Assembly (NCBI RefSeq): GCF_001277345.1
Contig: NZ_LIUT01000002.1
Location: 301 to 64,300 of the forward strand
Direction: 5' to 3'
From: Paenibacillus solani
Lineage (GTDB): Bacteria > Bacillota > Bacilli > Paenibacillales > Paenibacillaceae
Length of the DNA: 64,000 nt
Part shown: positions 55,656-64,000 of the stretch, piece by piece
Numbering within the stretch: the first letter of the stretch is position 1
Layout of the letters: each line of letters opens with the position of its first letter
The notes under the pieces: generated by a model
The model's input: only the letters and a program-made list of their open reading frames with translations
What the model was told of the DNA's origin: nothing
The model's database searches: none
Program-made: the position numbers and the translations under genes

Positions 55656-57410
55656 ATGCAAATTCAACTAAGCAGACCGCCAGACCACAGACCTCCCTAT
55701 TGGCTGCCGCTCACCATCATCCTCAGCGTCATCCTCTTTATATCCATCTTGCTGTGGTTCGAGAAACCGCCGCAACCCAGAGGCATCGATGCACCCGCAA
55801 CTGAATTCTCGGCTGAGCGTGCGATGGCCCATGTCGAACAGATCGCACAGGAGCCCCATCCGATGGGTACGCCTGCCAATGCCGAAGTCAGGGCTTACCT
55901 GGTAGAGCAGATGGAACAACTCGGCTTGAACCCGGATGTTCAAGAGTTTAATGACCGACTGAAAACCAATTACATCGACGCCGATATCCATCTTACGAAT
56001 ATTTTGGGTGTCATCAAGGGAACGAAGCCAGGCAAGCCGCTCCTGCTCATGTCCCACTATGACACGGTCCCTATGGCCCCTGGAGCAAACGATGCTTCCG
56101 TAAGTGTAGCTTCACTGCTCGAGACAGCAAGAGCCATTCAAGCTGGTCCGCCGCCGCAGAATGACATCTGGTTTCTGCTCACTGACGGGGAGGAAAGAGG
56201 ACTGCTGGGGGCTGAAGTGTTCTTCCGTGACCCCAAGCACCAAGACATCGGCATGATTGCGAACTTTGAAGCCCGGGGATCCAAGGGTTCGTCCTTCATG
56301 TTCCAAACCAGTGGGGGTAATGATCGAATCATCGAAGAATATGCCCGTGCCGTGCCTAACCCGGTGAGCAACTCGCTGCTGGTGGACCTCTACAAGCAGC
56401 TGCCGAATGAGACTGACTTAACGGTTGCGCTTGAGCATGGCCTCCCGGGACTGAACTTTGCCTATGGGGATGGATGGGTAGCCTATCATACGCCTATGGA
56501 CAATGTGGAGAATGTCTCTTTGGAGACCATGCAGCACCAAGGCGAGAATGCGCTCGCCATAGCCAAGCATTTCGGCAATCTCGACCTGGATGACTTGTCT
56601 TCCACAAGCGACCGAATTTACTTCAATGTGTTTGGCCTGCTGGTTCATTACCCTGCCCACTGGGCCCTGCCGATTACTAGCTTGTTTGCCGTGATCTGGC
56701 TGGCGTTTGCGGTATTGTACACTCGCATCTCCAGATTTTCTCTTAAAGGAAGTCTGATTGGTGCACTGGTTCCGCTCCTGAGCGCAGTGCTCTCTACGGC
56801 AGTGAGCTATGGTTTGTGGATGCTGATTTACAAGTTATGGGCAGAAAAAATGACACAGTATTCAGGCGCAGGCGCAACTTATGACTCGTTCCTGTATAGT
56901 GTCAGCTTTATGCTTATCACACTTATCGTTCACGTAGCGTCTATCCGCTGGATTCTTCGGAAAGTCAATGAATTAGAGATGCTGCTGAGCGGGGCCTTCT
57001 TGTTCCTGTTATTGCTCATTGGCTCAACCTGGTTCCTGCCGGGCGCAAGCTATCTGTTTGCGATTCCGCTACTGGCTCATTTCATAGTTTTAACTTGGGC
57101 GATATTCACCCGGGATCCGCTGGAATCCTTAAATCATCCGGTTGTCGTGCTGGGTACAGCGCTGGTGCCTGTGCTCATGTTCGCTTCTGTCTTCCATATC
57201 TTATTTATTTTGCTGCCGCCAGGGATACATCTGTTCAGCGTCGTACTCGTCGGGCTGATCCTTGCCTTGATGTCCCCAGCTGTTCGAATACTCGCGAATT
57301 CTTGGAAATGGGTGCTTCCGGCTGCCTTCTTAGCCATCATCGTGCTGCTCGGCATCGGATGGAGTCAGGCCGAACCCGGGCCGGATCGACCGGTTTACGA
57401 GAGAAGATAG
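55656..57410 (+). CDS. Membrane M28-family metallopeptidase
   Basis: 584 residues. One transmembrane helix (~17-35), an extracytoplasmic M28 peptidase domain (~50-310) with zinc ligands in HYDT (H134; D136 beside it), bridging D146 in GANDAS, catalytic E179/E180 in DGEERG and H278 in YHTPMDN, then about eight transmembrane helices (~325-575). This is the layout of ER metallopeptidase 1-like proteins, which also occur in bacteria. It probably trims peptides outside the cell. GGAAG before the ATG. Confidence 0.88.
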   Translation: MQIQLSRPPDHRPPYWLPLTIILSVILFISILLWFEKPPQPRGIDAPATEFSAERAMAHVEQIAQEPHPMGTPANAEVRAYLVEQMEQLGLNPDVQEFNDRLKTNYIDADIHLTNILGVIKGTKPGKPLLLMSHYDTVPMAPGANDASVSVASLLETARAIQAGPPPQNDIWFLLTDGEERGLLGAEVFFRDPKHQDIGMIANFEARGSKGSSFMFQTSGGNDRIIEEYARAVPNPVSNSLLVDLYKQLPNETDLTVALEHGLPGLNFAYGDGWVAYHTPMDNVENVSLETMQHQGENALAIAKHFGNLDLDDLSSTSDRIYFNVFGLLVHYPAHWALPITSLFAVIWLAFAVLYTRISRFSLKGSLIGALVPLLSAVLSTAVSYGLWMLIYKLWAEKMTQYSGAGATYDSFLYSVSFMLITLIVHVASIRWILRKVNELEMLLSGAFLFLLLLIGSTWFLPGASYLFAIPLLAHFIVLTWAIFTRDPLESLNHPVVVLGTALVPVLMFASVFHILFILLPPGIHLFSVVLVGLILALMSPAVRILANSWKWVLPAAFLAIIVLLGIGWSQAEPGPDRPVYERR

Positions 57411-57565
57411 CAATCTATAAAACCGGATCGAGCGTGATCCGAAATATAGATTAATGAGGTTCCATACGATATGATAGGTGGAAGAACCGGCATCGAGTCG
57501 GCTATTCCTCCCTCATTACATTCATTTATCACGTACTGCATCAACAGGGAGGATATAGATCAACC

Positions 57566-58519
57566 ATGAAAAGAAGGACCATAATCATGTCTGCTACAAT
57601 CATCGCAGTGCTAGCTGTCATTATTGTCTCAGCCAGCTTCTACTTCTATAACGTCGCTATTGCCCGTGCCGACAAGGACTTTCTGAACGGGAACCCGGAC
57701 CTCGAAGCCAATGCGAACATCGACAACTCCTTCGCGGACAGCAAGGATTGGTGGGCCAGACAGAGCTTCGAAGAATGGAGTCTGACTTCAGACGATGGTC
57801 TGAAGCTGCATGCTTACTATTTACCTGCTGAAAAGGCCACGGATAAAACGGCTATTATAGCTCATGGATACTCCGGACATTCGGAGCAGATGAGCGCTTT
57901 TGCCCAAATGTACCATGAGAACTTGGGCTACAACGTCCTTATCCCCGATGCGCGCGGTCATGGGAAGAGCGAAGGCGATTACATCGGCTTCGGCTGGCCG
58001 GAACGTAAGGATTATGTAAAATGGATCGACCGTGTCATCCAACATACGGAGAAGGAAGAAGACGCTCAAATCGTTCTTCATGGCGTGTCCATGGGTGCCG
58101 CAACCGTCATGATGACCAGTGGCGAGGCGCTTCCTACGCAGGTCAAAGCCATTATCGAGGACTGCGGGTATACCTCGGTCACGGATGAGCTGAGCTATCA
58201 GCTGAAGCGCATGTATAAGCTTCCGTCCTTCCCGCTGCTTCAATCCACAAGCCTGTTGACCAAGTTCCGCGCTGGATACTCCTTTGGCGAAGCCTCCGCG
58301 CTAGAACAGGTGAAGAAATCCAAAACACCGATACTGTTCATTCACGGAAGCGGTGACCTGTTCGTACCTGCCGAAATGGTATATGAACTGTACGAGAACG
58401 GCCCGGAGCATAAGAAGCTGTTCATCGTTCCCGGTGCAGGCCATGGCATGGCGCGCCAGTTTGATCCCGAAGGGTATGACCGCGAAGTGACGGAGTTTAT
58501 CGGCACGTATGTACAGTAA
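57566..58519 (+). CDS. Membrane-anchored alpha/beta hydrolase
   Basis: 317 residues. N-terminal transmembrane anchor (~6-28), then an alpha/beta-hydrolase domain with oxyanion region AHGYSGHSE, nucleophile S175 in GVSMGAA, acid D264 and base H293 in GAGHG. Typical of YqkD-like Firmicutes proteins; substrate unknown. GGGAGG lies upstream. A terminator follows. Confidence 0.9.
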   Translation: MKRRTIIMSATIIAVLAVIIVSASFYFYNVAIARADKDFLNGNPDLEANANIDNSFADSKDWWARQSFEEWSLTSDDGLKLHAYYLPAEKATDKTAIIAHGYSGHSEQMSAFAQMYHENLGYNVLIPDARGHGKSEGDYIGFGWPERKDYVKWIDRVIQHTEKEEDAQIVLHGVSMGAATVMMTSGEALPTQVKAIIEDCGYTSVTDELSYQLKRMYKLPSFPLLQSTSLLTKFRAGYSFGEASALEQVKKSKTPILFIHGSGDLFVPAEMVYELYENGPEHKKLFIVPGAGHGMARQFDPEGYDREVTEFIGTYVQ

Positions 58520-58530
58520 GAGAAACGAAG

Positions 58531-58563
58531 AAAAAGAGCAGCCCATGGGGACTGCTCTTTTTT
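58531..58563 (+). terminator. Terminator of the hydrolase gene
   Basis: AAAAAGAGCAGCCC / GGGACTGCTCTTTTTT hairpin with T run, 12 bases past the stop; it also lies before the convergent serine hydrolase gene. Confidence 0.88.
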
Positions 58564-58636
58564 ATAGATTGACACAAGCGTACCTGCTACCGCAGGATAG
58601 ATATCCAACTTATGCTAATGCCCTGTGCCTCATACC

Positions 58637-60076
58637 TTATTTGGACTGAAGCAGCTCATTCACCATACGAATTCCCTCACCATGCTCAGGGTCCAGCTCA
58701 ACCGATTTCTGATAATGCTTCAGCGCAAGCTCGTGTTGACCCGCAAGCAGGTACATTTCACCAAGACTATCATGGATGTTGGAGGATACCGGGAATATCT
58801 GTACGGACAGTTCGAGCAGCCGGATTCCCTCTTGAAGCCACCCTCCCCGCATCAGCGTATAAGCGCCTGCATTGAACTCTCCTTCAAGAACAAGGAAGCG
58901 TTCCGGACACGACTGCTGAATCTCGTTATACTCCCTAACCGCCGCATCTACCCCAGACAAAATCGTAAGCTGTGATAAGTGATGGGCAAGCGATCTACGT
59001 ACATAAGGAACATCATCCCCCAACAAAACATCCAGAATCGCTGAACTGAGTATTTTGCCCCCAACATGATCGGCATTCATCATAAACAATACGCCCATTC
59101 CTTCATCCGGCAGCAGCATAAGGTTGCTGCGAAACCCGGTATCCCGCCCCATATGAGACATGACACGGCGCCCCCGGTATTGACCCATATACCACCCAAG
59201 GCCCATTTTATCGAGACCATCACCATATTCCGTAGACGCCTCTTTTTGCCACATTTCACTGTAGCTGTTCGCTTCGAGTATGGCGTTTGCCTCCCTACGC
59301 ATACTGCTCCCACTTAAATGAGTTAATGCATAGTTGCACATATCAAGCGCATTGGAATAGAGGGTTGAGCTTGGCGCATGGGCACGATGATAAGGAAATA
59401 TGCGGCTGACCTGAGCACCGTAACCCTCCTGAAGTCCGAGCACGTGGGGTGTTGCCAGCGTATCGATGGCAGCCTCTTCCTTCAAAAAAGTGCTGCTCTG
59501 CATGGAGGCAGGAGCAATCACCTTTTCTCTCATATATTGTTCAAACGAAAGGCCCGTGACCTTCGCTATCACGTCGCCTAATATTTCATAGCCGATGTTA
59601 CTATAATCGAAAGCCTGACCTGGCTCTCTTTGCAGCTTGTAATCCTTCAAGCCCCTTACATATCGCTCCAAGCTTCCCTCATCATATTCAGGACAATCCC
59701 ATGCAAAATCATCTTCATCCGGCAGTCCTGATGTATGACTTAGCAGCTGGCGTATCGTCAACTGCCGGTACCGGTCATCCGCCATTTGAAAATAAGGCAA
59801 ATAATCCGACACTAAACCGTCCAGCTTGATGATTCCCTCCTCAGCAAGCTGCATGATACCAGTAGCAACAAACGTTTTCGAGACGGAGGCCATATGAAAC
59901 AGGGTGCGTTCTGTAACTGCTTCTCCATTCTCTGCATCCGTGACCCCAAATCCCTTGGCATAGATCATTCGATGATTATATACCACGCCAATAGCCAAGC
60001 CCGGCAAGGGTTCATCAAGTAAAAACTGAGGCAAAATCCGATCTAAATTCTCAACAATCCGCTGTATATCGCTCAT
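58637..60076 (-). CDS. Beta-lactamase-like serine hydrolase with a C-terminal TPR
   Basis: 479 residues. SxxK catalytic pair S64-V-S-K67, YxN as Y158-S-N160, and the HxG-like region MSHMGRDTGF further on: the class C beta-lactamase/esterase family (penicillin-binding fold). The last ~95 residues (LLELSVQIFPVSSNIHDSLG, AGQHELALKHYQKSVELDPEHG) form TPR helices. No signal peptide is evident, so it may act in the cytoplasm as an esterase or D-amino peptidase. GGAGG precedes the ATG. Confidence 0.9.
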   Translation of the reverse strand: MSDIQRIVENLDRILPQFLLDEPLPGLAIGVVYNHRMIYAKGFGVTDAENGEAVTERTLFHMASVSKTFVATGIMQLAEEGIIKLDGLVSDYLPYFQMADDRYRQLTIRQLLSHTSGLPDEDDFAWDCPEYDEGSLERYVRGLKDYKLQREPGQAFDYSNIGYEILGDVIAKVTGLSFEQYMREKVIAPASMQSSTFLKEEAAIDTLATPHVLGLQEGYGAQVSRIFPYHRAHAPSSTLYSNALDMCNYALTHLSGSSMRREANAILEANSYSEMWQKEASTEYGDGLDKMGLGWYMGQYRGRRVMSHMGRDTGFRSNLMLLPDEGMGVLFMMNADHVGGKILSSAILDVLLGDDVPYVRRSLAHHLSQLTILSGVDAAVREYNEIQQSCPERFLVLEGEFNAGAYTLMRGGWLQEGIRLLELSVQIFPVSSNIHDSLGEMYLLAGQHELALKHYQKSVELDPEHGEGIRMVNELLQSK

Positions 60077-60285
60077 TGTATCCTCCCATGGGTATGATAT
60101 GAAAAATTATCAAACAGCATGAACATGCAATACAACGCGTTATACCAACGGTTTCACGTCCCTTCAAAGTTACACTCCTAATATACAAGGATTACCAAAT
60201 GGTGAGTAGGTAATGTTTAATTATAACGATTCGATCCTTCCCTCCACAAGGTGAATCAGGAGCGTTAAGTGCCACGAATAGCTTA

Positions 60286-60315
60286 GAAGCAGCCGCATTC
60301 TCACGCGGCTGCTTC
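60286..60315 (-). terminator. Hairpin after phnX
   Basis: GAAGCAGCCGC / GCGGCTGCTTC stem immediately beyond the phnX stop, without a long T run, so terminator strength is uncertain. Confidence 0.55.
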
Positions 60316-60328
60316 ATTAACTGCCATC

Positions 60329-61147
60329 TTAGCCTCGAATTCCCGGTCTTTTTCCCTGAGCCAGCATGTCGTTAATGCGCTCGATTAATTGCGACAGTTC
60401 CCGCATCGTCCGAATCGTAAAATCGGCCCCATGCCAAATGAATCTCTGTTCGACTTTTGAAATGGCGGCTTCGCGCTCCGATTCCGACATGGCTTGGAAC
60501 TCATCCATGCTCAGCCCCATTTCCGAGCTGCCAATCACCACGCCAACTGACCAAACGCCCGCGTTCACGCCCTCCTTCACGTCGGAGACGGTGTCTCCCA
60601 CCTTCACAACTTTCCATGAAGCGGACAATTGGAGGGCCTCCATATTCCGGTAGATCATGTAAGGATAAGGTCTTCCCTTGGAGCGGGTGTTATCCGGTGT
60701 GAAATAGATATCCGGGCTGTAACCTTTTTGCCGCGCATTCGCAGCCACAACCTCCATCATGCTGCTCGTATACCCCGTTGTGGAACCAATCTTCAGTCCC
60801 TGAGCCTTCAAGGCTGCAACTATCTCGATGACACCCGGAATCGGGTCCGTATATTCGGATAACGAAGTCATTAAGGCTGGCTCAAATTCCGCGTACAGTC
60901 GCTCTACATCCTGTTCATCAAAAGCTCTTCCATACTTCGCTTCCCATAGTGCGGACACCCTCGGCATGGACAGCATGGCACGAATATGGTCGATCTTCAG
61001 CATGCCCATCGGTGCTCTTGCTTCCTCCATCGTCACTTCAATGCCGGCGTTCTTAAAAATATCGACAAACACGTTCACAGGCGCAAAGCATCCATAATCT
61101 ACAGCCGTTCCGGCCCAGTCTAATATGACGCCTTCGACTCGGTTCAT
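60329..61147 (-). CDS. phnX: Phosphonoacetaldehyde hydrolase
   Basis: 272 residues from ATG 61147; a longer open frame upstream lies inside phnW. VEGVILDWAGTAVDYG carries the nucleophilic Asp of the HAD fold, and GSTTGYTSSMM and VGDTVSDVKEG the later HAD motifs. It splits phosphonoacetaldehyde into acetaldehyde and phosphate. The start overlaps the phnW stop by four bases (ATGA), so the two enzymes of 2-aminoethylphosphonate breakdown are coupled. Confidence 0.94.
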   Translation of the reverse strand: MNRVEGVILDWAGTAVDYGCFAPVNVFVDIFKNAGIEVTMEEARAPMGMLKIDHIRAMLSMPRVSALWEAKYGRAFDEQDVERLYAEFEPALMTSLSEYTDPIPGVIEIVAALKAQGLKIGSTTGYTSSMMEVVAANARQKGYSPDIYFTPDNTRSKGRPYPYMIYRNMEALQLSASWKVVKVGDTVSDVKEGVNAGVWSVGVVIGSSEMGLSMDEFQAMSESEREAAISKVEQRFIWHGADFTIRTMRELSQLIERINDMLAQGKRPGIRG

Positions 61148-62238
61148 TGTGCCGTCACCCCCATATATTCTTCGATGATATGACATAGCTGCTCGATGTC
61201 CTGTTCGTAAATCTCTCCAATATTCCCAATGCGGAAGGTATCCACATCGGTCAGCTTGCCCGGGTATATCACATAGCCTCTTTCTTTAATATAAGCGTAA
61301 AAGTGCTCAAAGCTAAACCCTTCACTCGGGAATAGAAACGTGGTGATGATCGGCGATTGTTTGTCATCCGTAATATAAGCCTGGATACCGATCTGTGCTA
61401 ATCTCTCCCGCAGCAGGCGGTTGTTATTCTGGTATCTACTGAACCGGGCGGAAATGCCTCCTTCTTCATACAGCTCATCCAGCGCTTTAGAGAAAGCGGC
61501 CACAACATGGGTCGGCGAGGTATAACGCCATTTGCCGTCCTGGTCCATCCCCTTCCATTGATCGTACAGGTCGAGCGCCAAGCTGCGCGCAATTCCTTCG
61601 CAGGCCGCAAGCTTCTCCAGCTTGGCGATGACAAAGCCGAATCCCGGTACGCCTTGAATGCATTTATTCGCACTGCTGATCAGGTAGTCGATTCCGAGAC
61701 CCTGAACATCGATTTCCATGCCGCCAAAGCTGCTCATGGCATCGATGATAAGGGTTTTTCCGTATTCTTTGGACAGACTTGAGATCAATTCCAATGGGTT
61801 CAGAATGCCGGTCGTCGTCTCGCAGTGAACCATCGCGATATGCGTAATTCGCGGGTCCTTATGGAGTCTGGCCCGCAGCTCCTCTTCGTCTGGATGCTCG
61901 TCGTAATTCAACTTGTATTCCGTATAGTTCAGTCCGATATACTCCGCCATCTTCACGATCCGCTCGCCATAAGCGCCATTCGTCACAATCAATACTTTAT
62001 CGTCATCCGAAATGGCGGACGTCATGACGGCTTCGACGGCAAACGTGCCGCTTCCCTGCATCAGCACAGCCGTATATTGCGCTGGATCGGCTCCGGCCAG
62101 ATTCAGGAGCTGTGATCTAATTTTTTGCGTAATGGCTTTATATTCATCATCCCAGGTGCAGCGGTCCGCGAGCATTTCCTCTTTTACTGCCCTGGTTGTC
62201 GTCAAAGGTCCCGGTGTCAAAAGCTTGTAGGTATTCAT
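61144..62238 (-). CDS. phnW: 2-aminoethylphosphonate:pyruvate transaminase
   Basis: 364 residues. LLTPGPLTTTRAVKEEM start, MQGSGTFAVEAVM, IIDAMSSFGGMEID, and the PLP Lys in LISSANKCIQGVPGFGFV: the PhnW family of class V aminotransferases. It converts 2-aminoethylphosphonate and pyruvate to phosphonoacetaldehyde and alanine. Followed without a gap by phnX and preceded by a solute-binding protein gene. Confidence 0.94.
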   Translation of the reverse strand: MNTYKLLTPGPLTTTRAVKEEMLADRCTWDDEYKAITQKIRSQLLNLAGADPAQYTAVLMQGSGTFAVEAVMTSAISDDDKVLIVTNGAYGERIVKMAEYIGLNYTEYKLNYDEHPDEEELRARLHKDPRITHIAMVHCETTTGILNPLELISSLSKEYGKTLIIDAMSSFGGMEIDVQGLGIDYLISSANKCIQGVPGFGFVIAKLEKLAACEGIARSLALDLYDQWKGMDQDGKWRYTSPTHVVAAFSKALDELYEEGGISARFSRYQNNNRLLRERLAQIGIQAYITDDKQSPIITTFLFPSEGFSFEHFYAYIKERGYVIYPGKLTDVDTFRIGNIGEIYEQDIEQLCHIIEEYMGVTAQ

Positions 62239-62261
62239 GATCGCATCACTCCTAAGATGGC

Positions 62262-63257
62262 TTATTGTTTGGATCCATTGAAGAATTGCTGATGCTCTTC
62301 CAGCAGCTCTACGGTCAGCGGCTTCTCAAAGGTCATCGAGTACGCAGGCTTGTTAACTTCATCGACGCTCTCTCCTTTGTACAGAGCCACCGGGTAGTTC
62401 ACGATCAGGTCTTTTCTGGCATCCTTCACGATGACTTCTGCCATTTTCATGGCAACGTCTGTTGTTGCATTCTTCTTGTCCACCACCGCAACCGATTCTG
62501 TCAGCGAGAAGTTTCCTTCAATAGGATCGACATAATCAATCGGTGCACCGTCAGCTTTTGCTGCTACCGCCTGATGCCGAAGTCCGAATCCGGCCGCCAC
62601 TTCACCCGCCTTCACCTTCTTGATTGGACCGGAGCCCGAGCTCTCCAGATGCGGCCCGACATTAGCAATCAGATCACGGAGCACCTGGCGTCCGGTTTCC
62701 TGGCCGAATTGACTGATGATCGCCTGAACCAACAGCCAGCCGGTGGAGGAATCCATAATATTCGGAATCGATACGAGCCCGCTGAATTCCGGTTTGGTCA
62801 GGTCCATGATGGAGGTTGGCATCGGCAATCCTTTTTCTTTCAACACTTCTGTATTCACGAAGATGGAGCCGGTATTCGCCAGAATCGGCGTGTAATATGC
62901 CGGATAGGCATCAACGGCGCCTGTATCAAAATCTAAATCTTTGAACATCGTATGCTTATTCTGCGAGCTTTCGAGAAAGTAGGAGCTCATCGTGACGAGA
63001 TCGGCCTCGATTTTGTCCCCCTCTGCCATCAGCTTGCCGCCGAGCTCGGACGTGCCGAGAGACTGCACCAGGTACTTTCCTTCATATCCGGCATTTTTCA
63101 ATGAGGTTTCCATGGCAGCAACAGCCTCTTCATCTCCGTTGGTGTAGATGACTACTTTCTTCGCTTCCCCCGAGCTTCCACTGCCGCAGCCCGCCAGGGC
63201 AAATACCATACTGATTGCGATTAATGACAGCAGCATTCCTTTAAGCGTCTTTCTCAT
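62262..63257 (-). CDS. 2-aminoethylphosphonate ABC transporter substrate-binding lipoprotein
   Basis: 331 residues from ATG 63257, AAGGAG upstream. Signal peptide with lipobox ALAGC (Cys ~23). The rest (VVIYTNGDEEAVAAMETSL, DLTKPEFSGLVSIPN, GFGLRHQAVA) fits the family 1 / PotD-like extracellular binding proteins found with PhnW-type systems. It should capture the phosphonate outside the membrane. It lies 23 bases before phnW and 286 bases after the permease gene. Confidence 0.88.
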   Translation of the reverse strand: MRKTLKGMLLSLIAISMVFALAGCGSGSSGEAKKVVIYTNGDEEAVAAMETSLKNAGYEGKYLVQSLGTSELGGKLMAEGDKIEADLVTMSSYFLESSQNKHTMFKDLDFDTGAVDAYPAYYTPILANTGSIFVNTEVLKEKGLPMPTSIMDLTKPEFSGLVSIPNIMDSSTGWLLVQAIISQFGQETGRQVLRDLIANVGPHLESSGSGPIKKVKAGEVAAGFGLRHQAVAAKADGAPIDYVDPIEGNFSLTESVAVVDKKNATTDVAMKMAEVIVKDARKDLIVNYPVALYKGESVDEVNKPAYSMTFEKPLTVELLEEHQQFFNGSKQ

Positions 63258-63542
63258 GATTAACTCCACTCCTTGAATTTTTATATTTGAAAATGAGGTG
63301 AAAAGATGTGTTAGCCAACTTCTCCACTTGTCAGAATGGCAGATGATAATTCCGACACCGAGCTTCCGTTTCATCTGTGCCGATACCCAGCGGAGAGGAC
63401 GGAATCGTATTAGAGAAGCGAATGCGTTCGCCTTTGTCGGCGGATTTCTACCGCTTAGTCAACTCAATCCGAGAAATCCGCAGACAACAGCGATCGGAAA
63501 TACGATCGGCAACGTAGCGGACATGAATGTAATAGGGCAGCT

Positions 63543-64000
63543 TCACCGCTGCGCCGTTCTCCTCTGCCATGCATCGCACACCAGCTTGATGATCAGATTC
63601 GTGAAGAAGATCAGCATCGACAGCACGAAGATTTCGTTGAACTTGGCGAAATGCTGCAGCTCTTTGATTTTGCTGGCTACAAGCGACGTCTGGGCAGATA
63701 CAAGAAAGATAATGCCGCTGATCGTCACCATAGCGTTGATGAAATAATAGCTGAACATCTCAATGACGGTTGAAGCCGAGTTTGGCAGAATCACCCGGTA
63801 AACGGTCTTAAACCAGCTGTCCCCGAGCAGTTCTCCCGTGGTTTCCCATGAGGGATTCATCTTGGACAGGGAGTTCTTGGCCATCAGATACGGTGTTGTA
63901 AAAAAGTGAATGATATTACACAAGACGATTATGATGAAGGTGCCCTTCAGGCTGCTTCCATTAAAGAAGAGCAGGTAGGATATCCCCAGCACCATGCCGG
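63543..64000 (-). CDS. ABC transporter permease (5' end beyond window)
   Basis: The visible ~152 residues are the C-terminal part of a binding-protein-dependent permease: hydrophobic helices (FIIIVLCNIIHFF, FSYYFINAMVTISGIIFLV, LSMLIFFTNLIIKL) and the EAA loop ELLGDSWFKTVYRVILPN that docks to the ATPase. The reading frame is open to the window edge, so the protein starts outside. It is probably the permease of the 2-aminoethylphosphonate importer. Confidence 0.85.
   Translation of the reverse strand, partial: GMVLGISYLLFFNGSSLKGTFIIIVLCNIIHFFTTPYLMAKNSLSKMNPSWETTGELLGDSWFKTVYRVILPNSASTVIEMFSYYFINAMVTISGIIFLVSAQTSLVASKIKELQHFAKFNEIFVLSMLIFFTNLIIKLVCDAWQRRTAQR

Noticed and set aside
63298..63747. 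Plus-strand frame of 149 codons between binding protein and permease
   Set aside because: Half of it is antisense to the permease; no RBS or family match. The 63258-63542 gap seems non-coding.

Overview
The window looks like a Firmicutes chromosome, most likely Paenibacillus or a close relative. Ribosome binding sites are strong AGGAGG types, the secG-rnr-smpB-ssrA cluster has the Bacillales order, and a complete beta-oxidation regulon carries a FadR box of the Bacillus type. The lineage is an inference; no rRNA is present. By eye, the left ~32 kb is clearly AT-richer than the right ~30 kb, so the left half looks like accessory DNA next to core genome.

1-21 kb (minus strand): a lipopeptide-type non-ribosomal peptide synthetase (NRPS) locus. 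A promoter near 21.1 kb precedes a decayed acyl-AMP ligase, a free-standing acyl carrier protein, a 5699-residue synthetase and a second synthetase that runs off the left edge. The large protein reads: acyl-AMP ligase, ACP, cyclization (Cy), A(Cys), PCP, E, C, A, PCP, C, orphan Cy C-lobe, A(Cys), PCP, C, A, PCP, half a C domain. The other half of that last C domain starts the next gene. The predicted product is an N-acylated peptide beginning with a Cys-derived thiazoline. Two anomalies fall at the same place, the boundary between the two lobes of the condensation fold: one C domain is split between two polypeptides, and one Cy domain has lost its N-lobe while following a complete C domain.

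21-24.5 kb: a possible ABC ATPase remnant, a lipoprotein, and a small VOC-alkC-tetR operon with a perfect palindromic operator.

24.5-33.6 kb: an accretion zone at the 3' end of the tmRNA gene ssrA. The intact ssrA (33263-33624, minus) is followed by five more copies of its 3' end, at about 32.2, 31.3, 29.9, 28.1 and 24.5 kb. Each has its own hairpin terminator immediately 3' of the CCA. The five intervals are short (0.95-3.6 kb) and carry one to three genes each: nucleotidyltransferase (frameshifted), HNH endonuclease, membrane-anchored unknown protein, zeta toxin pair with a zinc-ribbon protein, and a helicase-nuclease with a DUF6809 protein. No integrase is visible. This resembles an array of ssrA-targeted cassettes with defence or toxin cargo.

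33.9-37.6 kb: smpB, rnr and secG, the trans-translation and RNA-decay cluster.

38-52.3 kb: fatty-acid beta-oxidation. A thioesterase, lcfA, fadE, fadA, fadN and fadF lie on the minus strand, divergent from fadR-etfB-etfA. fadF and the electron-transfer flavoprotein would carry acyl-CoA dehydrogenase electrons to the membrane.

52.5-60 kb: assorted housekeeping and accessory genes: MazG-like, LOG family, methyltransferase, ANT(4')-like nucleotidyltransferase, membrane M28 peptidase, alpha/beta hydrolase and a serine hydrolase with a TPR tail. 60.3-64 kb: a 2-aminoethylphosphonate locus (phnX, phnW, binding protein and a permease cut by the right edge).
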